Positions 1 to 8,394 are shown, counted from the stretch's first letter. The stretch is DNA of 64,000 nucleotides from RI-153 sp963721725 (GCA_963721725.1 CAVRLX010000025.1:16707-80706), one strand, 5' to 3'. Numbers and translations are program-made. Notes: generated by a model from the letters alone, not told the origin.

Positions 1-380
1 TCGGGCGGCAGGATGCCCAAACTGGTGTTGGGGATCTGTTTGCTCATAAAGACCGCGAAGCCCAGTGTTGCTACCACCAGCCCGGCCAACACGCCTTTCA
101 TGGTGCGCCCATGTCGCAGCAAAAAGATATCGCGGAAGGCGCTGGCAAAGCAGAAGCGACTGCGCTGCAAGACAAAGCCAAAGGTGATCCCAAAGGCCCA
201 AAAGAGCGCCATGTTTTGCCCCAGCCCTGTGGCAATCAACAGAATCGCCAGCGCGCCCAACGAGACAAAGATGCCGTTGATCACGTTACGGCGCAGAGCA
301 ATGCCCTCGGTGTAGCCCAGCGACCCAAACGCAGCCTGTAACAGCGACGGCGGGCGGGGTTGTTGAAGATTGCTGCTCAT
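1..380 (-). CDS. YeeE/YedE family sulfur-compound transporter, N-terminal part
   Basis: The gene starts at 380 and runs off the window, leaving about 126 residues. The protein begins MSSNLQQPRPPSLLQAAFGS and carries hydrophobic helices around residues 35-55 and 95-115, with the family-typical stretch GFVLQRSRFCFASAFRD between them, whose cysteine helps form the thiosulfate path in YeeE (TsuA) proteins. Members are inner-membrane channels importing thiosulfate or related sulfur compounds. It lies 64 bp downstream of a rhodanese on the same strand, so import and sulfur transfer are probably co-transcribed. The family is clear; the substrate is inferred from context. Confidence 0.85.
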   Translation of the reverse strand, partial: MSSNLQQPRPPSLLQAAFGSLGYTEGIALRRNVINGIFVSLGALAILLIATGLGQNMALFWAFGITFGFVLQRSRFCFASAFRDIFLLRHGRTMKGVLAGLVVATLGFAVFMSKQIPNTSLGILPP

Positions 381-444
381 AGAAGATTGTCTCCTTCGCG
401 GATTGCGAGTTATATCTCACGTTTCAAACTTCGCACTTCAAACC

Positions 445-1257
445 TCACGCATTCAAATAATGCGACCACTCCAGCCACGATCCGTCATAATTGCGCACCC
501 GCGGAAAGCCCAGCCGCCGCAACAGCACATAAGTGTGCGCCGCCCGCGCCCCGGATCGACAGTAGGTGATCACTTCTTTGTCCGGGGTGATACCCAGATC
601 GGCCAACTCGGCGCGTAGCTCTTCGGCGGGGCGCAACGTATCCCACGTCTCCACAGGCACGCCGTTCATCCAATCCCAGTTCAGCGCGCCGGGCAGGTGA
701 CCCTGTCCAAACTCGCCCGGTGTGCGGGTGTCGATAATCACCACATCGCCATCGTTCAGGCGGCCGAGCAGCCAGGGCCGTGCCGCGATTTCGTCATCGG
801 CGGGGCGGGGCACAAAGTGGGCGGGCTGCACCACCGGCACTTCGGTCGTGGCGGGGCGAGATTCGGCAGCCCAGCGATCCCAGCCGCCGTTGAGAATGGC
901 GGCGTTGGTGTGTCCATAGCGGGCCAGCGACCAGAGTACACGCGCCGCCGGCATCCCCCAATGATCGTCATAGAGCACCACGACGCTGTCGGCATCCACG
1001 CCCAGGCTGCCCAGCCGCTCGGCATAGACATCTGGCGGCAGCAACATGCCCGGCACGCCGTCGATCTGCGTTGCCAGCGATTCCAGCGCCAGCCGCACCG
1101 CACCGGGAATGTGGCCCTCGGCGTAGTTCTCAGCCGTGCGCACATCCACAAGGCGCAGCCCCGGATGGTCGAGGTGTGCGGCCAGCCAGTCGGGATCCAC
1201 CACCAGATCGGGCAGATGTAAAACGGTTTGGGCAATTGATTGGGATCGGCTCATCAT
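445..1257 (-). CDS. Thiosulfate/3-mercaptopyruvate sulfurtransferase (tandem rhodanese)
   Basis: This 270-residue protein has two rhodanese domains, the usual length for the SseA/thiosulfate sulfurtransferase family. The N-terminal domain is the inactive partner; the C-terminal domain carries the catalytic loop CRSGARAAH with the persulfide cysteine near residue 233. It moves sulfane sulfur from a donor such as thiosulfate or 3-mercaptopyruvate to a thiophilic acceptor in the cytoplasm. The start at 1257 (or the adjacent ATG at 1254) is chosen because AAAGGA sits just upstream; an earlier in-frame ATG at 1278 has no such site. The gene precedes a YeeE-type transporter, which suggests thiosulfate as donor. 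The CRSG loop does not by itself separate the two activities. Confidence 0.9.
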   Translation of the reverse strand: MMSRSQSIAQTVLHLPDLVVDPDWLAAHLDHPGLRLVDVRTAENYAEGHIPGAVRLALESLATQIDGVPGMLLPPDVYAERLGSLGVDADSVVVLYDDHWGMPAARVLWSLARYGHTNAAILNGGWDRWAAESRPATTEVPVVQPAHFVPRPADDEIAARPWLLGRLNDGDVVIIDTRTPGEFGQGHLPGALNWDWMNGVPVETWDTLRPAEELRAELADLGITPDKEVITYCRSGARAAHTYVLLRRLGFPRVRNYDGSWLEWSHYLNA

Positions 1258-1290
1258 GTTCCTTTTCAAAACGACCAATAAATTGGGCCA

Positions 1291-1354
1291 CTAACCGTGA
1301 AAAGCCGCCACAGCGGCTAAAAGTCTAGCGCCTGAAGGCGTTTTTCACGGTTAG
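1291..1354. repeat. Branched inverted repeat (three-way-junction palindrome)
   Basis: Outer arms CTAACCGTGAAAA (1291-1303) and TTTTCACGGTTAG (1342-1354) are exact complements. Between them sit two further hairpins: AGCCGC/GCGGCT with a 4-base loop (1303-1318) and CGCC/GGCG with loop TGAA (1329-1340). The element lies 34 bp upstream of the rhodanese start, so on the minus strand it would fold in the 5' leader. It could be a small non-autonomous repeat or a leader structure; the sequence alone does not decide. Confidence 0.75.
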
Positions 1355-1380
1355 CAACGGGTTTAACCTGTATAGGGCAT

Positions 1381-1409
1381 AAAAAAAGCGCCCAGGCAGT
1401 CTGGGCGCT
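1381..1409 (-). terminator. Intrinsic terminator of the candidate small RNA
   Basis: Read on the minus strand, a 9-bp GC-rich stem (AGCGCCCAG/CTGGGCGCT, 5-base loop) is followed directly by seven T residues. No plus-strand T-run follows, so it acts leftwards. Confidence 0.8.
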
Positions 1410-1616
1410 CGTTCATCGGTGCGTGCCGTTCTGCCATGTGTATACAAGGCGAAGGCGGGCAAGGTTCAGTTCTTAGCGTGGGATGTCATTAACCATCCCT
1501 GCCGAAAACAGAAGCGACCGCCTCCGCAGACAACAGGGACAACAACAGCTTTTCGGACAACCAACGGCTTGCATCAACATGGGCAACGGTTTCTATCCAT
1601 CAAGAGTGGAGTTCTG
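1381..1616 (-). ncRNA. Candidate small RNA gene of unassigned family
   Basis: A strong sigma-70-type promoter (1623-1651) and an intrinsic terminator (1381-1409) on the minus strand bracket about 235 nt with no convincing reading frame. The predicted transcript contains an internal hairpin GGGATG/CATCCC (1480-1499). I looked for landmarks of 4.5S/SRP RNA, tmRNA and RNase P and did not find them; the size is near that of 6S RNA, but I could not show the long closing stem with a central bubble. The call rests on the promoter-terminator pair and absence of coding. Confidence 0.55.
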
Positions 1617-1622
1617 AGGGCG

Positions 1623-1651
1623 ATTGTACCGTTGCCCCTGCGCTCTGTCAA
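1623..1651 (-). promoter_or_regulatory. Sigma-70-type promoter
   Basis: On the minus strand TTGACA (1646-1651) and TACAAT (1623-1628) are separated by exactly 17 bp, close to consensus. The expected start is near 1616, leading into the candidate small RNA. Confidence 0.7.
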
Positions 1652-1977
1652 ATAGAGTGCTTTCTGTGGGAGAAACTTTGTTAAAAGTTGCGCAGTTGAC
1701 CCAAACCTTGTTTCAGAAAACCTGTCAGGTCTAAAAACCAACGACTGTGCGTCAGAGGTCGCGTACACGAGAACAATGGCTGAAGCGTACTTGAAAGCGG
1801 CGCGCCGTGTCAAACGTCAAGCAATGAATAGCCAATCGGTGTAATTCCGAATGGGGGAGTCGTCGAAACGTGCCGGGGACTTGGCGAAATCGCCCTCTTT
1901 GTGGGAAGTCCCCGACATGTTTTGGATAGATGATTTTCGTGTAGCCAAGAGGAGCCGGACGAATCCCCGACACTTTT
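1652..1977. other. Non-coding stretch between small RNA promoter and ABC exporter genes
   Basis: No convincing gene is visible in this 326-bp stretch. It contains the 14-mer TTTTCGTGTAGCCA (1934-1947), which recurs at 8221-8234 in another intergenic gap. Short open frames here lack ribosome sites and family features. Confidence 0.5.
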
Positions 1978-3067
1978 TTACCCAGCCAGCGCGATCTGTT
2001 TCTCTTGCCGTTCCACCTGGAAGGCGAGCAACAACAACATGGCCCCGGCAATGGCCGCCAGAATCGCCACTTCCCCGGCGACGTTGCTCCAGGAAGCTCC
2101 CTTTTGGGTGATCTCCATGATCGGGTTCATGAGGTAGTAGGTGGGGAAGAGTCGCCCGATCCAGGCTGGGATGCCGGGAAACATCTCTACGATCCCAGGC
2201 GCATAGAGCACGATGCCCAGCCCTTTGACAATCGCCATGAAGGTATCCATATCTTTAGAGACCGAGCCAAGCAGAATGCCCAGCACCGAGGCCGCCAGCG
2301 CACCCAACGCCATCACGCCGATGAGCAAGCCGGGCTGGTTGCCAAAGGCCTGATTAATCGCCAGGGTGATCAGCCCCACCATCACGCCCACCCATACCCC
2401 CAGCACCAACTTGGCGATGTAGACATCCATCAGGCTGGTGACGGTGGTGGTCAGCGCGCTGAGGGTGTGCTGTTGTCGCTCTTCAATCAGGGTGGTGGCG
2501 GCAATCAGCAGGCCGCCCAGTGTCACCGCCATAATCAGGATCAGCGGCAACATGCGTTCGCTCCACGAGAGATCCATCTCGCTGCCCAGAAGCACCGGCT
2601 CCACCGTGGCCTGTTGGGGAACCCCCGCCACCGCTGCAAAGGTGCGGTTGAGGGCCGTGTCCAGGATCAGAAGGCTCTGCGCTTGGGCCTCTCCCCAGCG
2701 CAAAGCCGTGAGTTTGACTGTGCCGCCGTTGACAAGCGTTTCGTCCAGGCCAGCGGGGAGGATCAGGGCCATCTCTTCCACCCCGCGGCGTACCGCCTCG
2801 CGTAGGGCCGCCTCGTCTGCATAGAGCGTTGTGCGAATGTGATCGGTCTCTTGCAGCAACACGATGACCTGTGACGTGTCCGGGTCCAGCATCCCCAACC
2901 GGGGCGTCTGCGAAAAGAGATCGCCAAAGACCAGATTCGCCAGCAGGGTCAGGATAATGGGAATCGATCACCGCATAGACGGCCAGAAAGTTGCCCGATC
3001 CCTGGCGAATGTCCTTCATCACCAGAATGCCGATCCGCCGGGGGCTGATGTGTAGATCAAGGTTCAT
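1978..3067 (-). CDS. ABC-2 type exporter permease (frameshifted in this sequence)
   Basis: Translation from the ATG at 3067 (good AGGAG site) reads MNLDLHISPRRIGILVMKDI and then leaves frame near 2963-2969; the remaining 306 residues are in the next frame. Removing one base gives about 362 residues with an N-terminal membrane helix, a large extracytoplasmic domain and five further helices, the plan of ABC2_membrane_3/NatB-like permeases. It is the last of three genes joined by ATGA overlaps, so it should form a heterodimer with the preceding permease. The frameshift may be a consensus error. The substrate is unknown. Confidence 0.8.
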
Positions 3068-4128
3068 TGGAATCTCCTTCGTAGGAAAAAGCTGCCCATC
3101 GCCAGCGTGGCAACCCCGGTGATCAGGGCATAGAGCAGATTTTGGCTGATCTCTGCCCAGCCGGCGCCAAAATTCAAGACCCGGTGCAGGCTATCCACAA
3201 GATAATACGACGGGATCAGATCGGCCCAGCCTGTGTTGATGGCGGGAAAGATCACCACCATCGCGGGCAGAATCAGGCCGATGATTGCCAGCATCCCCCA
3301 GCCCATGGCCGACATGCTGTCACGGGCAATGGCCGCCACCAGAAAGGCAATGCCTGTCACCATCAGACTGCCCACCAGCAAAATGGCGATGATGGGCAAG
3401 GGGGCGGTGAAGAGTTTGCCTGTGGCGGTAATCAGGATCAGCACCTGGATGAAGGCCAGCCCCACGCCCATTATCGTCTTGCTGGCGAAAAAGTGGCCCA
3501 GACGCAGCGGCGTAATCAGCACTGCCCGCGCCGTGCCTGTGCGCGCCTCTTGGGTGATCAGGGTTGCCAGCCCCAACGTTTCCATTGCCAGGATCGCCAA
3601 GAGCAGCAGCGGCAGCAGCCGATCGCGCAGGGGGATGGACTCGTCCAGCCGATCTGGCCCTAGCACCTCTTGGGTCTCCTCGAATGCAAGTTTTGCCAGC
3701 GGGCTGCCCGACGGATTGCTCCAGTTGATACCCATGCCCAGGATATCGGCCAGCGCGCCGCGGAATTCGCGCGGTGTGCTGGGAGCCATGTAAAGCGCGA
3801 GCGTCACCGGATCGCCCCGCTCAATCGCCTGGCTCTGGGCAGCGCTGATCACCAGCCCAGCCATGGTTTCGCCAGATTCCACAGAGGCCATCAGCGCCTC
3901 CTGATTGCTGAACGTGTTAACATCTTCCATTGCGCCCAGCATCCGTTCGTCCACCTGGGTCAGCTCTGGGCTTTCAAAATAGATGCCCATGCTGAATGGC
4001 GCGTTCCCCCCGGCGGGCATGAAAAAGTAGAGGACGAGATAGGCCACCATCCCCAGCACACTGATCAGCGCAAAGAAGCGGTTGCGAAAATAGAGTTTGA
4101 TATCTTTCTCAATCAAGGCTGCAATCAT
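3064..4128 (-). CDS. ABC-2 type exporter permease
   Basis: This 354-residue protein has a membrane helix at about 18-40, an extracytoplasmic domain to about 170, then five helices, ending in a short basic tail. This is the layout of NatB-like and related ABC-2 permeases that export ions, lipids or small molecules. Its start overlaps the stop of the ATPase gene by ATGA at 4125-4128 and its stop overlaps the next permease start at 3064-3067, so the three proteins are translationally coupled and very probably form one complex. The sequence does not reveal the transported substrate. Confidence 0.88.
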   Translation of the reverse strand: MIAALIEKDIKLYFRNRFFALISVLGMVAYLVLYFFMPAGGNAPFSMGIYFESPELTQVDERMLGAMEDVNTFSNQEALMASVESGETMAGLVISAAQSQAIERGDPVTLALYMAPSTPREFRGALADILGMGINWSNPSGSPLAKLAFEETQEVLGPDRLDESIPLRDRLLPLLLLAILAMETLGLATLITQEARTGTARAVLITPLRLGHFFASKTIMGVGLAFIQVLILITATGKLFTAPLPIIAILLVGSLMVTGIAFLVAAIARDSMSAMGWGMLAIIGLILPAMVVIFPAINTGWADLIPSYYLVDSLHRVLNFGAGWAEISQNLLYALITGVATLAMGSFFLRRRFQ

Positions 4129-4991
4129 CCGACCAGCCCCCTTCCTGTCATCTCCACAAAGATATCTTCCAGGGTTGCCTCTTCGCTGTGAACCGTGACA
4201 ATTCGTTCATTGGCAAAGAGATTGTAGACCAACTGTGGGGTGTCCCCCTGATCCAGCGGAACTTCCCGGATCACCGTCTCGCCATTGGCACCTTCTATCT
4301 CCACTTTAAGCGCGCGCTGTCCATATTTGCGCTTGAGCGCCGCCGGACGATCCAGGGCTACGATCTTGCCCTTATTGATAAAGCCCACCCGATCCGAGAG
4401 TTTGTCCGCCTCCACCATGTCGTGGGTGGTGATGAAGACGGTAGCGCCGCGGTCAGCCGCCTCGCGGATAATGGCGTGGATGGTCTGCGACGAGACGGGA
4501 TCAAGGCCGTCGGTGGGTTCATCCAAAAAGAGGATACGCGGCGTGTTCACCAGGGCGCGGGCCAGCATCAACCGCTGTTTCATGCCCTTGGAATAGGTCT
4601 CCACCCGATCCTTTTCGCGCCCGGCCAGCCCCACTTTTGTCAAAAGCGCCATAGCGTCAAACGACTTGATCCCAAACAGCCGAGCAAACAGGGTCAGGTT
4701 TTCCAGCGCGCTCATCTGTTCATAGAGGTTCACATTCTCAAACGAAACCCCGATCTGGGCCTGAATCTTCTTGGTCTCGCGTGTAATATCCATACCCAAC
4801 AGGATCGCCTGCCCGTGGGTGGGGCGCAGTTGCCCACTCAGCATCTTCACTGTGGTGGATTTGCCCGCACCGTTGGGGCCAAGAAAGCCCAGGATCTCGC
4901 CAGGCGCGACATCAAAGTTAATGCCATCCACGGCGACGAGATCCCCATAGCGGAAGGTTAAGTCGCGCACTGAAATCGAAGGGTGAGCCAT
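4125..4991 (-). CDS. ABC exporter ATP-binding protein
   Basis: The 288-residue protein is a single nucleotide-binding domain with Walker A GPNGAGKST, signature YSKGMKQR, Walker B ILFLDEPTDGLDP and a switch histidine in FITTHDM. The C-terminal 70 residues form the small extension usual in ABC-2 ATPases of the NatA/CcmA/drug-resistance group. It powers the two permeases encoded immediately downstream. The start is supported by AAGGAGT nine bases upstream. It is the first gene of the operon and transcription must begin in the 84-bp gap before the divergent-looking repeat at 5031. Confidence 0.93.
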   Translation of the reverse strand: MAHPSISVRDLTFRYGDLVAVDGINFDVAPGEILGFLGPNGAGKSTTVKMLSGQLRPTHGQAILLGMDITRETKKIQAQIGVSFENVNLYEQMSALENLTLFARLFGIKSFDAMALLTKVGLAGREKDRVETYSKGMKQRLMLARALVNTPRILFLDEPTDGLDPVSSQTIHAIIREAADRGATVFITTHDMVEADKLSDRVGFINKGKIVALDRPAALKRKYGQRALKVEIEGANGETVIREVPLDQGDTPQLVYNLFANERIVTVHSEEATLEDIFVEMTGRGLVG

Positions 4992-5030
4992 TGTAAAAAC
5001 TCCTTGTGTTAAACCAATTCGTACCTATCC

Positions 5031-5056
5031 AGGTCTAGGGTGCGACGCACTCGCCA
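5031..5056. repeat. Half copy of the dispersed GCGACGCACTCGCC palindrome
   Basis: AGGTCTAGGGTGCGACGCAC and the following TCGCCA match one arm of the repeat family found complete at 9787, 39522, 44458 and 52323. The partner arm is missing here. Confidence 0.7.
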
Positions 5057-5075
5057 GCTGTGTCAAGCGTTTTGG

Positions 5076-6413
5076 TCAGGAAAGGGGAAGGGTAACGGTG
5101 AAACTAGTCAAGTGACCAGGGGTGCTGACGGCAGAAATTGTGCCGCCGTGGGCCTGGACCAACGAGCGCACAATGGCGAGGCCCAGGCCAGATTCACCGT
5201 GGGTGCGCGAGGCGTCAGCCCGATAGAAGCGTTCGAAGATGTGGGAGAGGTGTTCGGGGGCAATGCCTTCGCCGCTGTCCTGGACGCGAATTTCCACTGC
5301 GCCGTCACGGGCCTGGGCCGAAAGCTGAATTTCGCCCCCTGCCGGGGTGTGGCGCAGGGCGTTGCCCACCAAGTTGTTGAGCACTTGGGCCATACGGGAT
5401 GGATCAACCGAAATGGCGGGCAGATCGTCGGCTGCTGTTAGTTGCAAGGCGACGCCTTTTTCTTCGGCGGCGATGGCATGGGCCGCAAAGGCACGGTGCA
5501 GCAGTGTGCGCGGGGAAATAGACTGGCGACTCAACGAGAGTTCCCCGGCATCGGCCAGGGAGAGCAGACGCAGATCTTCAATCAGCCGTTGCAGATGCTG
5601 GGCTTCGCTGTGGATCACGGCGTAAATGTCGGCCCCGCCTTGTAACTTGCCATCGCTCAGCGCCTCGGCATAGCCCAAGATCACACTGAGCGGGGTGCGC
5701 AGATCGTGGGCGATGTCAGCCGTCATCTGGCGGCGAAGCTGGGTGGAGCGGGCCAGATCGACGCTCATTTGATTAAACGAAAGGGCCAGTTCGCCGAGTT
5801 CGTCCTGGGATTGGACGGAGACCTGCGCGCCCAACTTGCCCTGGGTCAGCAAGCGTGTGGCTGCCGTGAGTTCGCGCAGGGGGCGGGTAAGGGTGCGCGC
5901 CAATAAAAATCCAAGTAGCAACGCTATCCCCATCGCGCCCAACACGCCTAGAACGGTAGCACTGCGTACCCGTCTCAAAAAAAGCGCCTCTGGCGAAGGG
6001 CCAGGGTCCATCCAGGGTAGATTGTTGGGGTCAAGAATGGCATACCCCACCACAGCGCCGTCTACTTCAATGGGGATAGCGTCTTCCTGTTCCTGCGTCG
6101 AGATCTGCCTGTTGGGGCGCTCGCGCTGGCTAAATATCACCCGGCCTGTGCTGTCAACCACGGTGACAGGCAGCATCTCCATCTGTGAACGTCGACGGCC
6201 GCGTGTCACAATCGCGGCGATGCCATCCCAACTATCCGTCTGTGCATAGAAGCGGCTCAACTCCTCCACCAGATCGGTTTCGTAGCGATTCTGCAGAAAG
6301 CGGTCAAACTCGCGCTGGGTGCTGCGGCTGACGGCCAATGCAACGAGCAGCGTGCCGGTGATGCCCACAAGCAGAAAGGCCAGTGTGAGTTTGGAAGCAA
6401 GGGAGTGCATCAT
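5076..6413 (-). CDS. Membrane sensor histidine kinase
   Basis: This 445-residue kinase has a helix at about 8-28, a periplasmic sensor region of about 120 residues, a second helix near 152-172, a HAMP linker, a HisKA domain with the phospho-acceptor in IAHDLRTPL (His236), and a HATPase domain with N box NNLVGNALRH and G boxes DSGEGI and GLGLAI. It autophosphorylates and passes phosphate to the response regulator encoded 6 bp upstream. Two adjacent ATGs (6413, 6410) are possible starts; neither has a strong ribosome site, which fits coupling to the preceding gene. The signal sensed is unknown. Confidence 0.93.
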   Translation of the reverse strand: MMHSLASKLTLAFLLVGITGTLLVALAVSRSTQREFDRFLQNRYETDLVEELSRFYAQTDSWDGIAAIVTRGRRRSQMEMLPVTVVDSTGRVIFSQRERPNRQISTQEQEDAIPIEVDGAVVGYAILDPNNLPWMDPGPSPEALFLRRVRSATVLGVLGAMGIALLLGFLLARTLTRPLRELTAATRLLTQGKLGAQVSVQSQDELGELALSFNQMSVDLARSTQLRRQMTADIAHDLRTPLSVILGYAEALSDGKLQGGADIYAVIHSEAQHLQRLIEDLRLLSLADAGELSLSRQSISPRTLLHRAFAAHAIAAEEKGVALQLTAADDLPAISVDPSRMAQVLNNLVGNALRHTPAGGEIQLSAQARDGAVEIRVQDSGEGIAPEHLSHIFERFYRADASRTHGESGLGLAIVRSLVQAHGGTISAVSTPGHLTSFTVTLPLS

Positions 6414-6419
6414 GGTGTG

Positions 6420-7109
6420 CTAATCGGAGACCTCGGCGAAACGATAGCCCACGCCATAGACCGTTTCAATGTAGCGCGGGTTGCGCGGATCGGCTTCGAT
6501 CTTGGTGCGCAGGTTGCGAATGTGAACGTCAATCGTGCGCTCATAGCCCTCGTAGGCGTCACCGGCGATCCGTTCCAACAGATCGGCGCGTGAAAAGACC
6601 CGGCCAGGGCGACCCATAAAGGCGGCTAACAGGCCAAACTCCGATGGTGTCAGATCCACGCCCTGACCGTCCACGCTGACGCTGTGGGTTTCCAACTCCA
6701 GCCGTAGCCCGCCCACCTGGAGTTGACGCGACTCGGCGGGGTCTTTCTCCAAACGGCGCAACACGGCGCGCACACGCGCCAGCAATTCACGCATACTAAA
6801 GGGCTTGGTCACGTAATCATCTGCGCCCAACTCCAGCCCCAGCACCCGATCCGATTCTTCGACTTTGGCCGTGAGCATAATAATCGGCGTGTCACGTTCT
6901 TTGCGGTGGGCATGCAGAAAATCGTAGCCATTCATGGCCGGCATCATCAGATCAAGAATGATCAGATCGGGCTTTTCGGCACGCGCCACAAAGAGCGCCT
7001 CGGCCCCGTCACGGGCGGTGACCACCCGAAAGCCCTCGCCGCTGAGATAGCTCTTGACCAGCGTACGCAGTTGCTCTTTATCGTCTACGACAAGAATGGT
7101 TTTGTTCAT
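6420..7109 (-). CDS. OmpR/PhoB-family response regulator
   Basis: From the chosen ATG at 7109 the protein is 229 residues: a receiver domain with Asp9/Asp10, phospho-acceptor Asp53 (LIILDLMMP), Thr80 and Lys102, then a winged-helix trans-activation domain ending in RTIDVHIRNLRTKIE and YGVGYRF. The open frame extends upstream to 7280 but that part crosses two large palindromes and is not conserved, so the internal start is preferred; an ATG at 7133 is a possible alternative. It partners the histidine kinase downstream. The 36-bp palindrome in its leader may be an operator or a leader structure. Confidence 0.92.
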   Translation of the reverse strand: MNKTILVVDDKEQLRTLVKSYLSGEGFRVVTARDGAEALFVARAEKPDLIILDLMMPAMNGYDFLHAHRKERDTPIIMLTAKVEESDRVLGLELGADDYVTKPFSMRELLARVRAVLRRLEKDPAESRQLQVGGLRLELETHSVSVDGQGVDLTPSEFGLLAAFMGRPGRVFSRADLLERIAGDAYEGYERTIDVHIRNLRTKIEADPRNPRYIETVYGVGYRFAEVSD

Positions 7110-7145
7110 GGGGTTGTAGATGGGTTTATGCATAGGATTGAATAT

Positions 7146-7181
7146 ATCTGTAGAGGCTTGATATATCAAGCCTCTACAGAT
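7146..7181. promoter_or_regulatory. Perfect 36-bp palindrome in front of the response regulator
   Basis: ATCTGTAGAGGCTTGATA is followed immediately by its exact complement, with no loop, 37 bp upstream of the response-regulator start. It may be an operator for a dimeric regulator or an extruding hairpin; it is distinct from the nearby hairpin at 7205. Confidence 0.6.
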
Positions 7182-7204
7182 GTACGGGTGCACTTGGTGA
7201 GAGG

Positions 7205-7237
7205 AGAGCTGCCAGGTTTCTGAAACCTGGCAGCTCT
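7205..7237. terminator. Long perfect hairpin after the secreted repeat protein gene
   Basis: AGAGCTGCCAGGTTT (7205-7219) and AAACCTGGCAGCTCT (7223-7237) pair perfectly around a 3-base loop, 17 bp past the stop of the gene ending at 7255. The position suggests termination, but no T-run follows on either strand, so it could be a dispersed palindrome. Confidence 0.5.
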
Positions 7238-7254
7238 GGTGAACAGCGGATGGG

Positions 7255-8052
7255 TTAGCTATCGCTGCTCTGGAAGCCATTCAACATGCCCCGGAACATT
7301 CCGAAAATGCCTTCGGATTCCACAGTGCCGCGTCCTTGCGAACCATTGCTGCCCTCAAAGCCGCCATGTCCGCGTCCGCCATGTCCACGCATCCCCTTGC
7401 CAAAGCCGCCAAACCCATCTTGGCTCAGAAAAGCATCGGCCTGTTCCTGGGTGATGACGCCATCCGCTACGGCTTGGGCAATCGCCTCGTCACGAGCGCC
7501 CTGCATGGCCTCTTGCAAATAGGGCTGTAATGCATGGCGGGCGGCCATATGATCGGCCTGTTCCTGGGTGATGTCGCCATCGGCCACGGCCTGGGCCAGC
7601 GCTGCAGCGTGGGCCTCAGTCTGGGCTGCGTCTAGATCTTCCACGGAAATGCCCAGCGCTTCGGCCAACAGCGCCTTGTGATCAATGGGGCTGTCGCCCA
7701 TGCGTCCCATCATGGGGAGGCGACCCTTGCCGCGCTCTTGTAATTGCGTGGCCTGTTCTTCGGTGATCAGACCGGCTTCCACGGCGGCGTCTAGCGCTGC
7801 GGCGTGGGCTGCGGTCTGGGCTGCTTGCAGTTCTTCCACCGAGATGCCCAGCGCTTCGGCCAGGAATTCACTTTGCTCGCCGCCTCGCAAGCCATCTCCC
7901 AAAGGACCCTGCCCACCGCGCCGCCCGGCAGTCACATCGGTGGGGGTGGCGGCTTCGGCAGTCTGGGGATAGACTGCCGCTGTACCCAGCACAAAGACCA
8001 TCACCGCTACCGCGCCCAAGAGCCAGCGCATCCAGGTTGTTTGCTTTTTCAT
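7255..8052 (-). CDS. Secreted protein with tandem helical repeats
   Basis: The ATG at 8052 follows AGAGGAGT and gives 265 residues starting with a basic stretch and hydrophobic signal peptide that probably ends at TAEAA near residue 34. The mature part has three related units with the pattern A-x-A-V-A-x-G-x-I-T-x-E-Q-A (ITEEQA, ITQEQA, ITQEQA), each preceded by LAEALGISVE in the first two. The tail is rich in Gly, Phe and His. The repeats resemble the small helical motif of DUF2680-like envelope proteins. No enzyme motif is visible; function is unknown. It lies upstream of the two-component genes on the same strand but is separated from them by two palindromes. Confidence 0.75.
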   Translation of the reverse strand: MKKQTTWMRWLLGAVAVMVFVLGTAAVYPQTAEAATPTDVTAGRRGGQGPLGDGLRGGEQSEFLAEALGISVEELQAAQTAAHAAALDAAVEAGLITEEQATQLQERGKGRLPMMGRMGDSPIDHKALLAEALGISVEDLDAAQTEAHAAALAQAVADGDITQEQADHMAARHALQPYLQEAMQGARDEAIAQAVADGVITQEQADAFLSQDGFGGFGKGMRGHGGRGHGGFEGSNGSQGRGTVESEGIFGMFRGMLNGFQSSDS

Positions 8053-8276
8053 GATTAAGACTCCTCTTTCTCTAAACTTGGTTGGAAGCTGAGAAAACAA
8101 TTTTTCTATCAGCTTAAATCAGTTGTCTGACCGGTCTGCCTCAGTGTAGCGGGCAAATGTTTAGAGAATGTGAAGATTTAACCAGAAAATTGTTGGGCTT
8201 TTCATGATCATACCGATAAATTTTCGTGTAGCCATAAAGAAGCAAGCATTTACCCTTACCCTTTACCCAAACAAAA

Positions 8277-8306
8277 GAGCCAGCTACTTGTCCAAGTAGC
8301 TGGCTC
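8277..8306. terminator. Bidirectional intrinsic terminator
   Basis: GAGCCAGCTACTTG pairs perfectly with CAAGTAGCTGGCTC and is flanked by TTTT on both strands. It probably ends the leftward csbD-like transcript, whose stop lies 89 bp away. Confidence 0.75.
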
Positions 8307-8318
8307 TTTTGTAACTAT

Positions 8319-8348
8319 ACAGGTGCGACGCACCTAGACCCGTATCTA
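8319..8348. repeat. Collapsed copy of the dispersed palindrome
   Basis: ACAGGTGCGACGCACC is followed by TAGACC, i.e. the outer ends of the repeat family with the middle removed. Confidence 0.65.
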
Positions 8349-8394
8349 CACAGGTCTTTTACTATTTACATACTATTTACAGTGGTGGTACAAA

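Larger units (their letters stand above)
8053..8394. other. Intergenic gap with terminator and collapsed repeat
   Basis: No gene is seen. The gap holds the 14-mer TTTTCGTGTAGCCA shared with 1934, a strong hairpin at 8277-8306 and a shortened copy of the dispersed palindrome at 8319-8348. Confidence 0.5.

Noticed and set aside
1381..1616. Identification of the small RNA as 6S RNA
   Set aside because: Size and isolation fit, but I could not demonstrate the long paired ends with a central open bubble, so it is left unassigned.
1574..1813. 79-residue minus-strand frame upstream of the small RNA
   Set aside because: It spans the sigma-70-type promoter, has no ribosome site and no similarity that I recognise.
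2005..2805. Long plus-strand frame opposite the ABC permease
   Set aside because: Composition rich in His, Gln and Arg and exact overlap with a conserved membrane gene mark it as a shadow.
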